Assembly (NCBI GenBank): GCA_004554205.1
Contig: SFNH01000076.1
Coordinates: 1-8,890 of the forward strand
Reading direction: 5' to 3'
DNA: 8,890 nt
From: Clostridium sp.
GTDB taxonomy: Bacteria > Bacillota > Clostridia > Lachnospirales > Lachnospiraceae
A model generated the notes under the pieces. The model saw only the letters and a program-made list of their open reading frames with translations. It had not been told where the DNA came from and made no database searches. This document shows positions 1-6,425 of the stretch, piece by piece; position 1 is the stretch's first letter; every line of letters begins with the position of its first letter. The position numbers were made by a program, and so were the translations under genes.

Positions 1-16
1 GGTCGCCGGATGTAAA

Positions 17-43
17 ACTTTTGCTCGGGCACCTCGCAAAAGT
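17..43. other. Small hairpin beside the left repeat copy
   Basis: ACTTTTGC at 17-24 pairs perfectly with GCAAAAGT at 36-43, leaving an 11-base loop. Read leftward, the stem is followed by TTTA, so it could be a weak terminator for a leftward transcript or simply part of the adjacent repeat element. No gene is visible that needs it. Confidence 0.45.
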
Positions 44-93
44 GTTCACCGGCCTCCCTCACGGTGAGTATATACTCCGCTCCCTCGTAGCTG
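38..93. repeat. Dispersed intergenic repeat, left copy
   Basis: This stretch matches 8665-8719 in the same orientation at about 46 of 56 positions by hand alignment. The core at 45-68 differs from 8672-8695 at a single base, and CCGCTCCCTCG at 77-87 is identical to 8703-8713. TCACCG (46-51) and CGGTGA (62-67) can form a 6-bp stem. On the leftward strand two GAGGGAG heptamers lie about 20 bases apart. Both copies sit upstream of a gene, pyrG here and the antiporter at the other end. I infer a genome-dispersed intergenic element, but only two copies can be seen here. Confidence 0.7.
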
Positions 94-119
94 GCTACTC
101 CCAGCCGCCTACGCCCGGA

Positions 120-274
120 AGACAGCCCCGGTGACGATAGCGAGGCTTCCGAAGCGAGGCCTGCGCTAGCTGCCGCCACAAAGCGTGTTGTCTGAGCGAA
201 GCGAGTTTCACGCGACTGGCGGCTAATCGGCGCGCGGGCCGAGCCGGAAACGCAGCGTGTCACGCGGGCTGTCT
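120..274. repeat. Branched inverted-repeat element in the pyrG upstream region
   Basis: Arms AGACAGCCC (120-128) and GGGCTGTCT (266-274) are perfect complements. After a 2-by-2 mismatch they continue as GTGAC (131-135) with GTCAC (259-263). Inside lie an arm TAGCGAGGC (138-146) with GCCTGCGCTA (159-168), pairing with one bulged base. A second arm is GCCGCCA (172-178) with TGGCGGC (217-223), enclosing GCGTG (183-187) and CACGC (209-213). A weak CGGC/GCCG pair sits at 228-241. The nesting suggests a multi-branched fold in RNA or single-stranded DNA. It resembles no RNA family I can name. A mobile structured repeat is the leading guess, a small RNA the alternative. Confidence 0.5.
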
Positions 275-331
275 ATCCGGCGACTGCGGCGTAAAATCTG
301 CCGGTGAATCCGCATGGCTGAGCTGCCACAA

Positions 332-376
332 ATTTTAAAAAAATATCTGGATTTTAAAATGCCATAGTTGTATAAT
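332..376 (+). promoter_or_regulatory. Probable pyrG promoter
   Basis: A perfect TATAAT -10 box lies at 371-376. Seventeen bases upstream is a poor -35 candidate, TGGATT (348-353). The zone just before it is very AT-rich, with TTTTAAAA repeated at 333-340 and 352-359, which could act as an UP element. Transcription would start near 383 and give a leader of about 65 bases. I see no terminator-antiterminator pair in that leader, and no GGGC-type initial sequence of the kind used for CTP-sensed pyrG control in Bacillus. Bases 275-331 show nothing further. Confidence 0.55.
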
Positions 377-430
377 AAGAAAGTTATTTTTTCGCGGAAC
401 GATTATACACTGTCGACCATCCACACACAA

Positions 431-438
431 AAAGGAGG
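431..438 (+). promoter_or_regulatory. Ribosome binding site that sets the pyrG start
   Basis: AAAGGAGG lies 10 bases before the ATG at 449. It rules out the longer reading from the TTG at 368, which would overlap the -10 box and add 27 residues unlike CTP synthase. Confidence 0.9.
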
Positions 439-448
439 CTTGAAAATC

Positions 449-2056
449 ATGCCAGTAAAGTACGTATTTGTCACCGGAGGCGTTGTGTCCGGGCTCGGCA
501 AGGGCATCACCGCAGCTTCGCTCGGCCGTCTTTTAAAGGCCCGCGGCTACAAAGTCACCATGCAGAAATTCGACCCCTACATCAACATCGACCCCGGCAC
601 CATGAATCCGGTGCAGCACGGCGAGGTGTTCGTCACCGACGACGGCGCGGAGACGGATCTTGACCTGGGGCATTACGAGCGCTTTATCGACGAGAGCCTC
701 ACCAAAAATTCCAACGTGACTACCGGAAAGGTCTACTGGAGCGTGCTTCAGAAGGAGCGGCGCGGCGACTTCGGCGGAGGCACCGTTCAGGTGATCCCCC
801 ACATTACAAACGAGATCAAGAGCCGCTTTCACCGCAATTTCTCCACGAAGGAGACGGAGATCGCCATCATCGAGGTGGGCGGCACCGTCGGCGACATCGA
901 GAGCCAGCCGTTTCTCGAGGCGATCCGTCAGTTCCAGCACGAGGTCGGACACGAGAATGCCATCCTGATCCATGTAACGCTGATCCCCTACTTAAAAGCA
1001 TCCGGAGAGTTAAAGACCAAGCCCACCCAGGCAAGCGTAAAAGATCTTCAGGGGATGGGAATCTGGCCCGACATCATCGTCTGCCGCAGCGAGCACCCCT
1101 TAGACGACGGCATCCGCAGCAAGATCGCCCTGTTCTGCAATGTTCCGAAGACCCATGTGCTCCAGAACCTGGACGTGGAGGTGCTCTACGAGGCGCCCCT
1201 TGCCATGGAGGAGGAGCGGCTTGCCCAGGTGGCGTGTGAGTGTCTAAAGCTTCCCTGCCCGGAGCCGGATCTTTCGGAGTGGCGCGCAATGATCGACGCC
1301 TGGAAGCACCCCAAGCGCGACGTGACTGTCGCTTTAGTGGGAAAATACATTCAGCTCCACGACGCGTACATCTCCGTGGTGGAGGCATTAAAGCACGGCG
1401 CGGTGGCAAACCTCGCGCGCGTACACATCAAATGGATCGATTCCGAGACGGTGACTCCCGATAATGTGGACGAACTCCTCTGCGATGTAAAGGGAATCCT
1501 TGTGCCGGGCGGCTTCGGCTCCCGCGGCATCGACGGAAAGATTTACGCCATCCGCTACGCCCGCGAGCACGGTGTGCCGTTTTTGGGGCTGTGCCTCGGC
1601 ATGCAGCTTGCCATTGTGGAATTTGCCCGCAATGTGGTGGGCTACACCGACGCCCACAGCGCGGAGCTTGACCCCGCCACCACCCATCCGGTCATCCACT
1701 TAATGCCCGACCAGGACGGTATCGAGGACATCGGCGGCACGCTCCGCTTAGGCTCGTACCCCTGTGTGCTCGACAAGACCTCCAGAGCGTTCGCGCTGTA
1801 CGGTGAGGAGACGATCCACGAGCGCCACCGCCACCGCTACGAGGTCAACAACGATTACCGCGCCGTCCTTACGGAAAATGGCATGATGCTCTCCGGCATC
1901 TCCCCCGACGGGCGGATCGTAGAGATGATTGAGCTTCCCTCACATCCGTGGTTTGTCGCGACCCAGGCGCACCCGGAGTTAAAATCCCGTCCGAACCGCC
2001 CCCATCCGCTGTTTCGGGGGTTTATCGAGGCAGCGCTTGCCGCGGCGCGTGATTAA
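449..2056 (+). CDS. pyrG: CTP synthase (glutamine-hydrolysing)
   Basis: Makes CTP from UTP, ATP and glutamine in the cytoplasm, the last step of pyrimidine nucleotide synthesis. The product is 535 residues, normal for the family. The N-terminal synthetase domain opens KYVFVTGGVVSGLGKG (residues 4-19, the ATP loop), followed by QKFDPYINIDPGTMNP (39-54), GEVFVTDDGAETDLDLGHYE (58-77) and IEVGGTVGDIES (141-152). The C-terminal class I glutamine amidotransferase domain has the oxyanion strand PGGFGSRG (353-360), the nucleophile Cys382 in GLCLGMQ, and His508 and Glu510 in AHPEL. All catalytic residues are present. The start is the ATG 10 bases after AAAGGAGG. The gene appears monocistronic apart from possible read-through into the small gene behind its terminator, and it converges on the leftward deo operon. 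Confidence 0.98.
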   Translation: MPVKYVFVTGGVVSGLGKGITAASLGRLLKARGYKVTMQKFDPYINIDPGTMNPVQHGEVFVTDDGAETDLDLGHYERFIDESLTKNSNVTTGKVYWSVLQKERRGDFGGGTVQVIPHITNEIKSRFHRNFSTKETEIAIIEVGGTVGDIESQPFLEAIRQFQHEVGHENAILIHVTLIPYLKASGELKTKPTQASVKDLQGMGIWPDIIVCRSEHPLDDGIRSKIALFCNVPKTHVLQNLDVEVLYEAPLAMEEERLAQVACECLKLPCPEPDLSEWRAMIDAWKHPKRDVTVALVGKYIQLHDAYISVVEALKHGAVANLARVHIKWIDSETVTPDNVDELLCDVKGILVPGGFGSRGIDGKIYAIRYAREHGVPFLGLCLGMQLAIVEFARNVVGYTDAHSAELDPATTHPVIHLMPDQDGIEDIGGTLRLGSYPCVLDKTSRAFALYGEETIHERHRHRYEVNNDYRAVLTENGMMLSGISPDGRIVEMIELPSHPWFVATQAHPELKSRPNRPHPLFRGFIEAALAAARD

Positions 2057-2094
2057 AAAAATGTGAAGTACGAAGCAGTTACGAATAAAACAGC

Positions 2095-2133
2095 AATCAC
2101 CACCTCATACTATCCGTGAGGTGGTGATTTTTT
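2095..2133 (+). terminator. Intrinsic terminator of pyrG, overlapping the next gene's ribosome binding site
   Basis: AATCACCACCTCA (2095-2107) and TGAGGTGGTGATT (2117-2129) form a perfect 13-bp stem with a 9-base loop, and TTTTTT runs 2128-2133. Read leftward the same stem is followed by GCTGTTTTATT, so it may also stop the converging deoB transcript, though less strongly. The descending arm contains the GAGGTGG that serves the ATG at 2134, so folding would hide that site. Confidence 0.85.
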
Positions 2134-2355
2134 ATGAAGATAGAAGAACCGAAAAAAACAGAACCGGAACAGGCTCCCATCGAGGAGCCGCCGAAAAACG
2201 ATCCCTACGGCTGCGACGACCCGAACCCTCTGGATATCAAAGCCTGTTCTGCCTCGGACTGCACCGGTCTGATCCCGGCCCTGCCCCAGTCAGAGTCCGA
2301 GCTTGAATCCTACGCGGAACTGTACCATTATCCGGGTAATATCTTTCACGGTTAG
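2134..2355 (+). CDS. Small conserved-looking protein of unknown function
   Basis: Encodes 73 residues. The first third (1-22) is rich in Lys, Glu and Pro and probably disordered. Residues 23-52 carry Cys27 and a CSASDCTGLIP segment (Cys38, Cys43). The tail SELESYAELYHYP (55-67) is acidic and aromatic. There is no signal peptide or membrane segment. AGGTGG lies 9 bases before the ATG, inside the pyrG terminator stem. Codon choice, especially the C- or G-ending codons after the first ten, matches neighbouring genes, which argues for a real gene. The CSASDCTGLIP block looks like a conserved core, and I have an impression of similar short hypothetical proteins in Lachnospiraceae that I cannot verify here. 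The stop TAG overlaps the TAA of deoB on the other strand. No function can be assigned. The three cysteines could bind a metal or be redox active, but this is a guess. Confidence 0.7.
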   Translation: MKIEEPKKTEPEQAPIEEPPKNDPYGCDDPNPLDIKACSASDCTGLIPALPQSESELESYAELYHYPGNIFHG

Positions 2356-3545
2356 AGCTCGGAAAGCAGGGACTCGCCGATCGTCCCCTCCGGCATCGCC
2401 ACACCGAAATTCTCCGCGACCGTCGCCCCAACCGCGGCAAACGAATCAGTCTCCGGGAGTGCGCCGCCTGCCTTAAACCTCTTAGAATACATCAGAAGCG
2501 GCACCTTCTCCCGCGTATGGTCCGTGCCCGTGTAGGTCGGATCGTTTCCGTGATCCGCCGTGATCATCAGAAGATCATCCTCGCCGAGGACTTCAAGCAG
2601 CTCCCCTAATTTTACGTCAAACCGCTCCAGCTCCTTCGCGTATCCCTCCGGGTCTCTCCGGTGTCCCCAGAGCGCGTCAAAATCCACCAGGTTCACAAAG
2701 CAGAGCCCGTGAAAGTCCCTCTCTGCGAGCTCGATAGTCTGCTCCATGCCGTGAACGGAGCTGTTCGAGCGCATGGCCTCCGTGATGCCGCAGCCGGCAA
2801 AGATATCATTGATCTTCCCGACGGAGATCACGTCAAAGCCGTGCTCCTTCAAAGCGTCGAGGGCAGTCTTTCCGAAAGGCGGTACCGCATAGTCATGGCG
2901 GTTGCTGGTCCGCTTAAACTCGCCCTTCTTCTTTCCCACATAGGGCCTTGCGATAACGCGCCCCACTCTCCACTCATCCCGCATGGTAAGCTCTCTCGCG
3001 ATCTCACAGCAGCGGTACAGCTCCTTTAAGTCGAAGGTCTCCTCATTTCCGCAGATCTGAAGCACGGAATCCGCCGAGGTATACACGATCATATGCCCCG
3101 TCGCGATCTCCTCCTCCGCCAGCTCGTCCAGGATCTCCGTCCCGCTGGAACTCTTGTTTCCGATCACCTTATGCCCTGTCCGGCGCTCAAGCTCCGCGAT
3201 CAGCTCCGGCGGAAATCCCGTGTCGGTAAAGGTGATAAACGGCTTCTCTGTCTTTAAGCCCATAAATTCCCAGTGCCCCGTCATGGTATCCTTGCCGCGG
3301 CTGCGCTCGTTCATTTTCGTATAATACGCAAGCGGAGACGAAACCGGCACCACCTGCTTAAGCGGATGGAGGTTCGCCATCCCGAGCTTCTGCAAATTCG
3401 GGATCTCAAACTGTTCCACGCTTCGGGAAATATGTCCGAGCGTATCCGCCCCCGCATCATGGTACTCCGCCGCGTCCTTCGCCTCACCCACGCCCAGCGA
3501 ATCGATCACAATCACAAACACTCGCTTAAATGCCTTTTTTTCCAT
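2352..3545 (-). CDS. deoB: Phosphopentomutase
   Basis: Interconverts (deoxy)ribose 1-phosphate and 5-phosphate, linking nucleoside phosphorolysis to central carbon metabolism. The product is 397 residues, the usual length of this alkaline-phosphatase-superfamily enzyme. Metal-site and catalytic motifs are visible: Asp15 in VIVIDSLGVGE, the phosphorylated Thr87 in GKDTMTGHWEFMGL, VDFDALWGHRRDPEGY (287-302), TADHGNDPTYTGTDHTREKVP (329-349, with Asp331, His332 and His343). A GTG at 3554 would add three residues, but AAGGAG ends only 1 base before it and 10 bases before the ATG at 3545, so the ATG is chosen. It is the last gene of the deoC-cdd-deoB run, 15 bases after cdd. No terminator of its own is evident before the convergent small gene. 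Confidence 0.97.
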   Translation of the reverse strand: MEKKAFKRVFVIVIDSLGVGEAKDAAEYHDAGADTLGHISRSVEQFEIPNLQKLGMANLHPLKQVVPVSSPLAYYTKMNERSRGKDTMTGHWEFMGLKTEKPFITFTDTGFPPELIAELERRTGHKVIGNKSSSGTEILDELAEEEIATGHMIVYTSADSVLQICGNEETFDLKELYRCCEIARELTMRDEWRVGRVIARPYVGKKKGEFKRTSNRHDYAVPPFGKTALDALKEHGFDVISVGKINDIFAGCGITEAMRSNSSVHGMEQTIELAERDFHGLCFVNLVDFDALWGHRRDPEGYAKELERFDVKLGELLEVLGEDDLLMITADHGNDPTYTGTDHTREKVPLLMYSKRFKAGGALPETDSFAAVGATVAENFGVAMPEGTIGESLLSEL

Positions 3546-3555
3546 GCTGTTCACA

Positions 3556-3561
3556 CTCCTT
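3556..3561 (-). promoter_or_regulatory. Ribosome binding site that sets the deoB start
   Basis: On the leftward strand AAGGAG begins with the last base of the cdd stop codon TGA and sits 10 bases before the ATG at 3545. The arrangement suggests translational coupling of cdd and deoB. Confidence 0.8.
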
Positions 3562-3977
3562 CATGCCAGATCCGCCGGCCCGAATCCCATCGGCAGCAGA
3601 TCCTTTAAGAAAAATTCCTTATAATCATCCTCATTTACCGCCAGGATGACCCGAAATGTCTCCGGGTCGCAGAACTCCATCATCACCTGCCGGCACACGC
3701 CGCACGGCGCGGTGTATCCCGTCAGCACGCCGTCCTTTCCGCCCACGATGCAGATTGCAGAGAACTTACGTTCTCCCTCGCTGACCGCCTTAAAAAATGC
3801 CGTCCGCTCCGCACAGTTTGACGGGGTGTATGCCGCGTTCTCAATGTTGCAGCCCTCGTAGAGCTCCCCGCTCTCTGTCAGGAGCGCGGCTCCCACCTTA
3901 AAGCCGGAGTACGGCACATAGGCGCGCTCCATCGCCTTTATCGCCCTGCGGATCAGGGTCTTTGTATCAACATTCAT
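3561..3977 (-). CDS. cdd: Cytidine deaminase
   Basis: Deaminates cytidine and deoxycytidine to uridine and deoxyuridine in the cytoplasm. The product is 138 residues, matching the short homotetrameric zinc type. Visible motifs are VPYSGFKVGAALLTESGE (21-38), GCNIENAAY (42-50), and the zinc and proton-shuttle signature: Cys55 and Glu57 in PSNCAERTA, Cys92 and Cys95 in APCGVCRQ. The start is the ATG at 3977, with AAAGGA 9 bases upstream. It sits 26 bases after deoC and 15 before deoB, so it feeds pyrimidine nucleosides into the same catabolic route. Everything expected of the family is present. Confidence 0.97.
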   Translation of the reverse strand: MNVDTKTLIRRAIKAMERAYVPYSGFKVGAALLTESGELYEGCNIENAAYTPSNCAERTAFFKAVSEGERKFSAICIVGGKDGVLTGYTAPCGVCRQVMMEFCDPETFRVILAVNEDDYKEFFLKDLLPMGFGPADLA

Positions 3978-4003
3978 GATCTCCCATCCTTTCCCGCCAA
4001 AAG

Positions 4004-4672
4004 TTAATAAGTCCCGTTATCCTTCTGGCCCTTCATCAGCTTCACGATCCGGCTGGTGCCAAGGCGCTTTGCGCCGAGCCTCAGAAACTCCTCTGCGTCC
4101 TCAAGGCTGCTGATGCCGCCCGCCGCCTTGATTCTCACTTTCTCACCCACATGCTCCGCGAACAGCTTCACATCATCAAAGGTCGCTCCCGCCTTTGAGA
4201 ATCCCGTGGAGGTCTTGATAAAGTCCGCGCCCGCGTCGGTCACCGCCCGGCACATACGGATTTTTTCCTCATCCGTCAGCAGGCATGTTTCGATGATGAC
4301 CTTTAAGATCTTATCGCCGCAGGCCGCCTTTAAGGTCCGGATCTCCTGCTCCACCAGGTCGAACTTTCCGTCCTTCACCCATCCCAAATTGATCACCATG
4401 TCGATCTCGTCCGCCCCGTTTGCGATGGCGTCCCTCGTCTCAAACTCCTTGACCGCCGTGGTGTTGTAGCCGTTCGGGAAGCCGATGACCGTGCACACCG
4501 CCATCTTCTCCCCAAGGTACTCCTTCGCCTGCTTTACATAGGACGGCGGGATGCACACGGATGCCGTGCCGTACTCCACCGCGTCGTCGCATAGCTTTTT
4601 GATGTCCTCCCATGTCGCGGTCTGCGCAAGCTGGGTGTGGTCTACACACTGTAACATTTCTTTTGCTTTCAT
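4004..4672 (-). CDS. deoC: Deoxyribose-phosphate aldolase
   Basis: Class I aldolase that splits 2-deoxyribose 5-phosphate into glyceraldehyde 3-phosphate and acetaldehyde, the final step of deoxynucleoside breakdown. The product is 222 residues, typical for Firmicutes. Key residues in the TIM barrel are Asp91 in EIDMVIN, the Schiff-base Lys153 in FIKTSTGFS, and Lys182 in IKAAGGI. GTSRIV (205-210) closes the phosphate site. The start ATG is 8 bases after AAAAAGGAG, which directly follows the hslO stop 18 bases upstream. It is first of the three nucleoside-catabolic genes. No promoter is evident in the short hslO gap, so it is probably co-transcribed with hslO. Confidence 0.97.
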   Translation of the reverse strand: MKAKEMLQCVDHTQLAQTATWEDIKKLCDDAVEYGTASVCIPPSYVKQAKEYLGEKMAVCTVIGFPNGYNTTAVKEFETRDAIANGADEIDMVINLGWVKDGKFDLVEQEIRTLKAACGDKILKVIIETCLLTDEEKIRMCRAVTDAGADFIKTSTGFSKAGATFDDVKLFAEHVGEKVRIKAAGGISSLEDAEEFLRLGAKRLGTSRIVKLMKGQKDNGTY

Positions 4673-4690
4673 TTTATATTCTCCTTTTTA

Positions 4691-5569
4691 TTATTTTGCC
4701 TTCTCAAGAAGATTTTTTAACTCGTCCACCGTAACCGGGTAATGCTTATTGCAGAAATGACAGTTGACCTCGATGGTCTTTCCGTCGTCGATCATCTCCT
4801 TAAGCTCCTTCTTCCCCACGCTGATCAACGCCTTCTCAATCCGTTCCTTTGAACAGTTACAGAAAAACCGCGCGGGTATCCGGTCCGTGATCTCCATACC
4901 GAATCCGTCCAGGATATGCTCTAATATCATCTCCGGCGTATTGCCCGCGTCAAGAAGCGAGGTGACCGACGTGATTTCCTGAATCTTCTTTTCAAGCTCC
5001 GAGATCACCTCATCGGAAGCCCCCGGAAGGAGCTGTAAGATAAAGCCGCCCGCCCGGCGCACCGTGTTGTCGCGGTTCATCAAAACGCCCAGCGCCACGC
5101 TCGACGGCGTCTGCTCCGAAGTCGCAAAATAGTAGGTCAGATCCTCCGCGATCTCACCGCTCACAAGGATCGTCTGCCCCACATACGGCTCCTTCAAGCC
5201 GATATCCCTGACCACGCTCAAAACGCCGACGCCGAGGGCGCCGCCCACATCGAGCTTGCCCTTCTCATTCGGCGGCAGCATCACCTCGGGATTGTATACA
5301 TAGCCCTTCACATTTCCTTTGGAATCCGCCGTCACGGTCAGACCGCCGATCGGCCCGTCCCCCTGAATCTTGATGGTGAGAAGGTCGTCCTCCCCCTTCA
5401 TCATCACGCCCATCATCGCGCCTGCCGTCAAAAGCCTCCCCAGCGCCGCTGTCGCCACAGGGCTTGTGTTGTGGGCGCTTCTCGCATATTCCGTCAGATC
5501 CCGCGTCGTGGCGGCAAAGGCGCGTATCTGTCCTCCGGCCGCCGTCGCCCTGATGATATAATCAGCCAA
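4691..5569 (-). CDS. hslO: Hsp33 redox-regulated holdase chaperone, TTG start
   Basis: Cytoplasmic chaperone that is inactive when reduced and zinc-bound and becomes a holdase on oxidation. The N-terminal domain begins DYIIRATAAGGQIRAFAATT and includes NTSPVATAALGRLLTAGAMM (residues 34-53). The C-terminal redox switch has all four zinc cysteines, Cys237 and Cys239 (FFCNCS) and Cys270 and Cys273 (CHFC). An ATG at 5599 is in frame but has only GGGAG one base before it. AGGAGG at 5578-5583 stands 8 bases before a TTG at 5569, and starting there gives 292 residues, the normal family length, with the DYI-RAT beginning typical of the family. I therefore chose the TTG. The gene overlaps the end of the methyltransferase gene by 8 bp, suggesting coupled translation. 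Confidence 0.93.
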   Translation of the reverse strand: MADYIIRATAAGGQIRAFAATTRDLTEYARSAHNTSPVATAALGRLLTAGAMMGVMMKGEDDLLTIKIQGDGPIGGLTVTADSKGNVKGYVYNPEVMLPPNEKGKLDVGGALGVGVLSVVRDIGLKEPYVGQTILVSGEIAEDLTYYFATSEQTPSSVALGVLMNRDNTVRRAGGFILQLLPGASDEVISELEKKIQEITSVTSLLDAGNTPEMILEHILDGFGMEITDRIPARFFCNCSKERIEKALISVGKKELKEMIDDGKTIEVNCHFCNKHYPVTVDELKNLLEKAK

Positions 5570-6341
5570 ATCGATCTCCTCCTGTCTCACATTTTCCATG
5601 CTCCCGCGCGATAAAATAGACCCGGTCGCTGTCCGGGCGCGGCGGTTTTTTCGTAAACGCATCGTACACCGCCACAAGCTCCATTCCGGCTTCCCGAATC
5701 GCCCGCTTAAGCGTCTCAAGCTCATAGGCGCGCTGGTAGTGGGTTTCCTCATATTTTCGGTAGCGCCCGTCCTCCTCGCGGATAAACAGCGTCAGATCGT
5801 ATTCATTGACCTCTTCCTCCTCATCGAAGAAATTTTCCCAGATGAAGCTTCCCCCGTCCCGGTTCTCCGCGATCGTCTGCTCGCCGAGTTCTTCCCGGTA
5901 CTTGTAAATGGTATTGAGGTCAAAGATCATCACGCCGCCCGGATCGAGATAATTATTTGCGAGGCGAAACACCTGCACGAGCTCGTCATACTCCATCAGA
6001 TAATTCATCGAATCGCAGATGCTCACAATGGCGCGGACCGTGCCGTACAGCTCAAACTCCCGCATATCCTGCTGCAGATACAAAATACCACGCGGCTTGC
6101 TCTCCTCACTCTCCATGGCGATCTCCAACATTTCACCGGATACGTCCACGCCGATCATGTCGTAGCCCTCCGCGGCCAGCAGTCTTGTCATGGTCCCGGT
6201 GCCGCACCCTAAGTCGAGCACAAGGCCATCCGCGATCCCCTGCTCCCGCAAAAGTCCGGTCAGATACCCGCACCACTCCCCGTAGGGAATGTTATCCATG
6301 AACATATCATATACGGCGGCAAAGCCTGTGTACGCATCCAT
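5562..6341 (-). CDS. Class I SAM-dependent methyltransferase, substrate unknown
   Basis: A 259-residue soluble Rossmann-fold methyltransferase. Motif I is VLDLGCGTGTMTRLLA (41-56), the acidic residue after strand 2 is in IGVDVSGEMLEIA (63-75), and ICDSMNYL (108-115) and PGGVMIFDLNT (134-144) follow. The opening DAYTGFAAVYDMFMDNIPYGEW resembles the Bacillus YqeM-like group, but the substrate cannot be read from sequence. The C-terminal half (150-245) has the beta-strand pattern EYDLTLFIREEDGRYRKYEE seen in that group. The start ATG at 6341 follows AGGAGG by 11 bases. An extension to 6380 would run through a hairpin and is rejected. The last codons encode the hslO ribosome binding site and overlap its start. 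Confidence 0.9.
   Translation of the reverse strand: MDAYTGFAAVYDMFMDNIPYGEWCGYLTGLLREQGIADGLVLDLGCGTGTMTRLLAAEGYDMIGVDVSGEMLEIAMESEESKPRGILYLQQDMREFELYGTVRAIVSICDSMNYLMEYDELVQVFRLANNYLDPGGVMIFDLNTIYKYREELGEQTIAENRDGGSFIWENFFDEEEEVNEYDLTLFIREEDGRYRKYEETHYQRAYELETLKRAIREAGMELVAVYDAFTKKPPRPDSDRVYFIAREHGKCETGGDRFG
5578..5583 (-). promoter_or_regulatory. Ribosome binding site favouring the hslO TTG start
   Basis: A perfect AGGAGG lies inside the 3' end of the methyltransferase gene, 8 bases ahead of the TTG at 5569. A ribosome finishing the methyltransferase at the TGA (5562-5564) would stop right at this start. Confidence 0.75.
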
Positions 6342-6359
6342 CCTCTTTAACGCCTCCTG

Positions 6360-6403
6360 AAAACAAAAGGAAGCAGGCACACCCTGATACAGATGCCCCT
6401 GCT
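6360..6403 (-). terminator. Possible leaky terminator or attenuator inside the operon
   Basis: Read leftward, AGCAGGGGCA pairs with TGCCTGCT (8 bp, with two bases bulged) around a 14-base loop, followed by the T-rich tail TCCTTTTGTTTT. It lies in the 84-base gap between the SEC-C gene and the methyltransferase. The tail is interrupted, so partial termination or RNA processing is more likely than a full stop. No new promoter is visible after it. Confidence 0.4.
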
Positions 6404-6425
6404 CTCCAGATACTCCGCCGGTGTC

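Noticed and set aside
38..93. Possible CRISPR or tandem repeat array
   Set aside because: There is one repeat unit at each end of the window with no regularly spaced series and no cas gene.
368..448. N-terminal extension of pyrG from TTG at 368
   Set aside because: It would begin inside the -10 region, add 27 residues foreign to CTP synthase, and ignore the AAAGGAGG placed correctly before the ATG at 449.
383..448. Possible CTP-responsive attenuator or riboswitch in the pyrG leader
   Set aside because: The roughly 65-base leader holds no terminator hairpin and no GGGC-type initial sequence, so there is no support in the sequence.
533..973. Leftward 146-codon frame inside pyrG
   Set aside because: It is a mirror frame of a fully recognised gene, with no ribosome binding site and no family resemblance.
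5598..6212. Rightward 204-codon frame opposite the methyltransferase
   Set aside because: It lies entirely antisense to a gene with clear SAM-binding motifs. High GC content produces long antisense frames here.
6342..6380. Upstream extension of the methyltransferase to 6380
   Set aside because: It would start within the hairpin, has no ribosome binding site and adds residues unlike the family. AGGAGG precedes the ATG at 6341.
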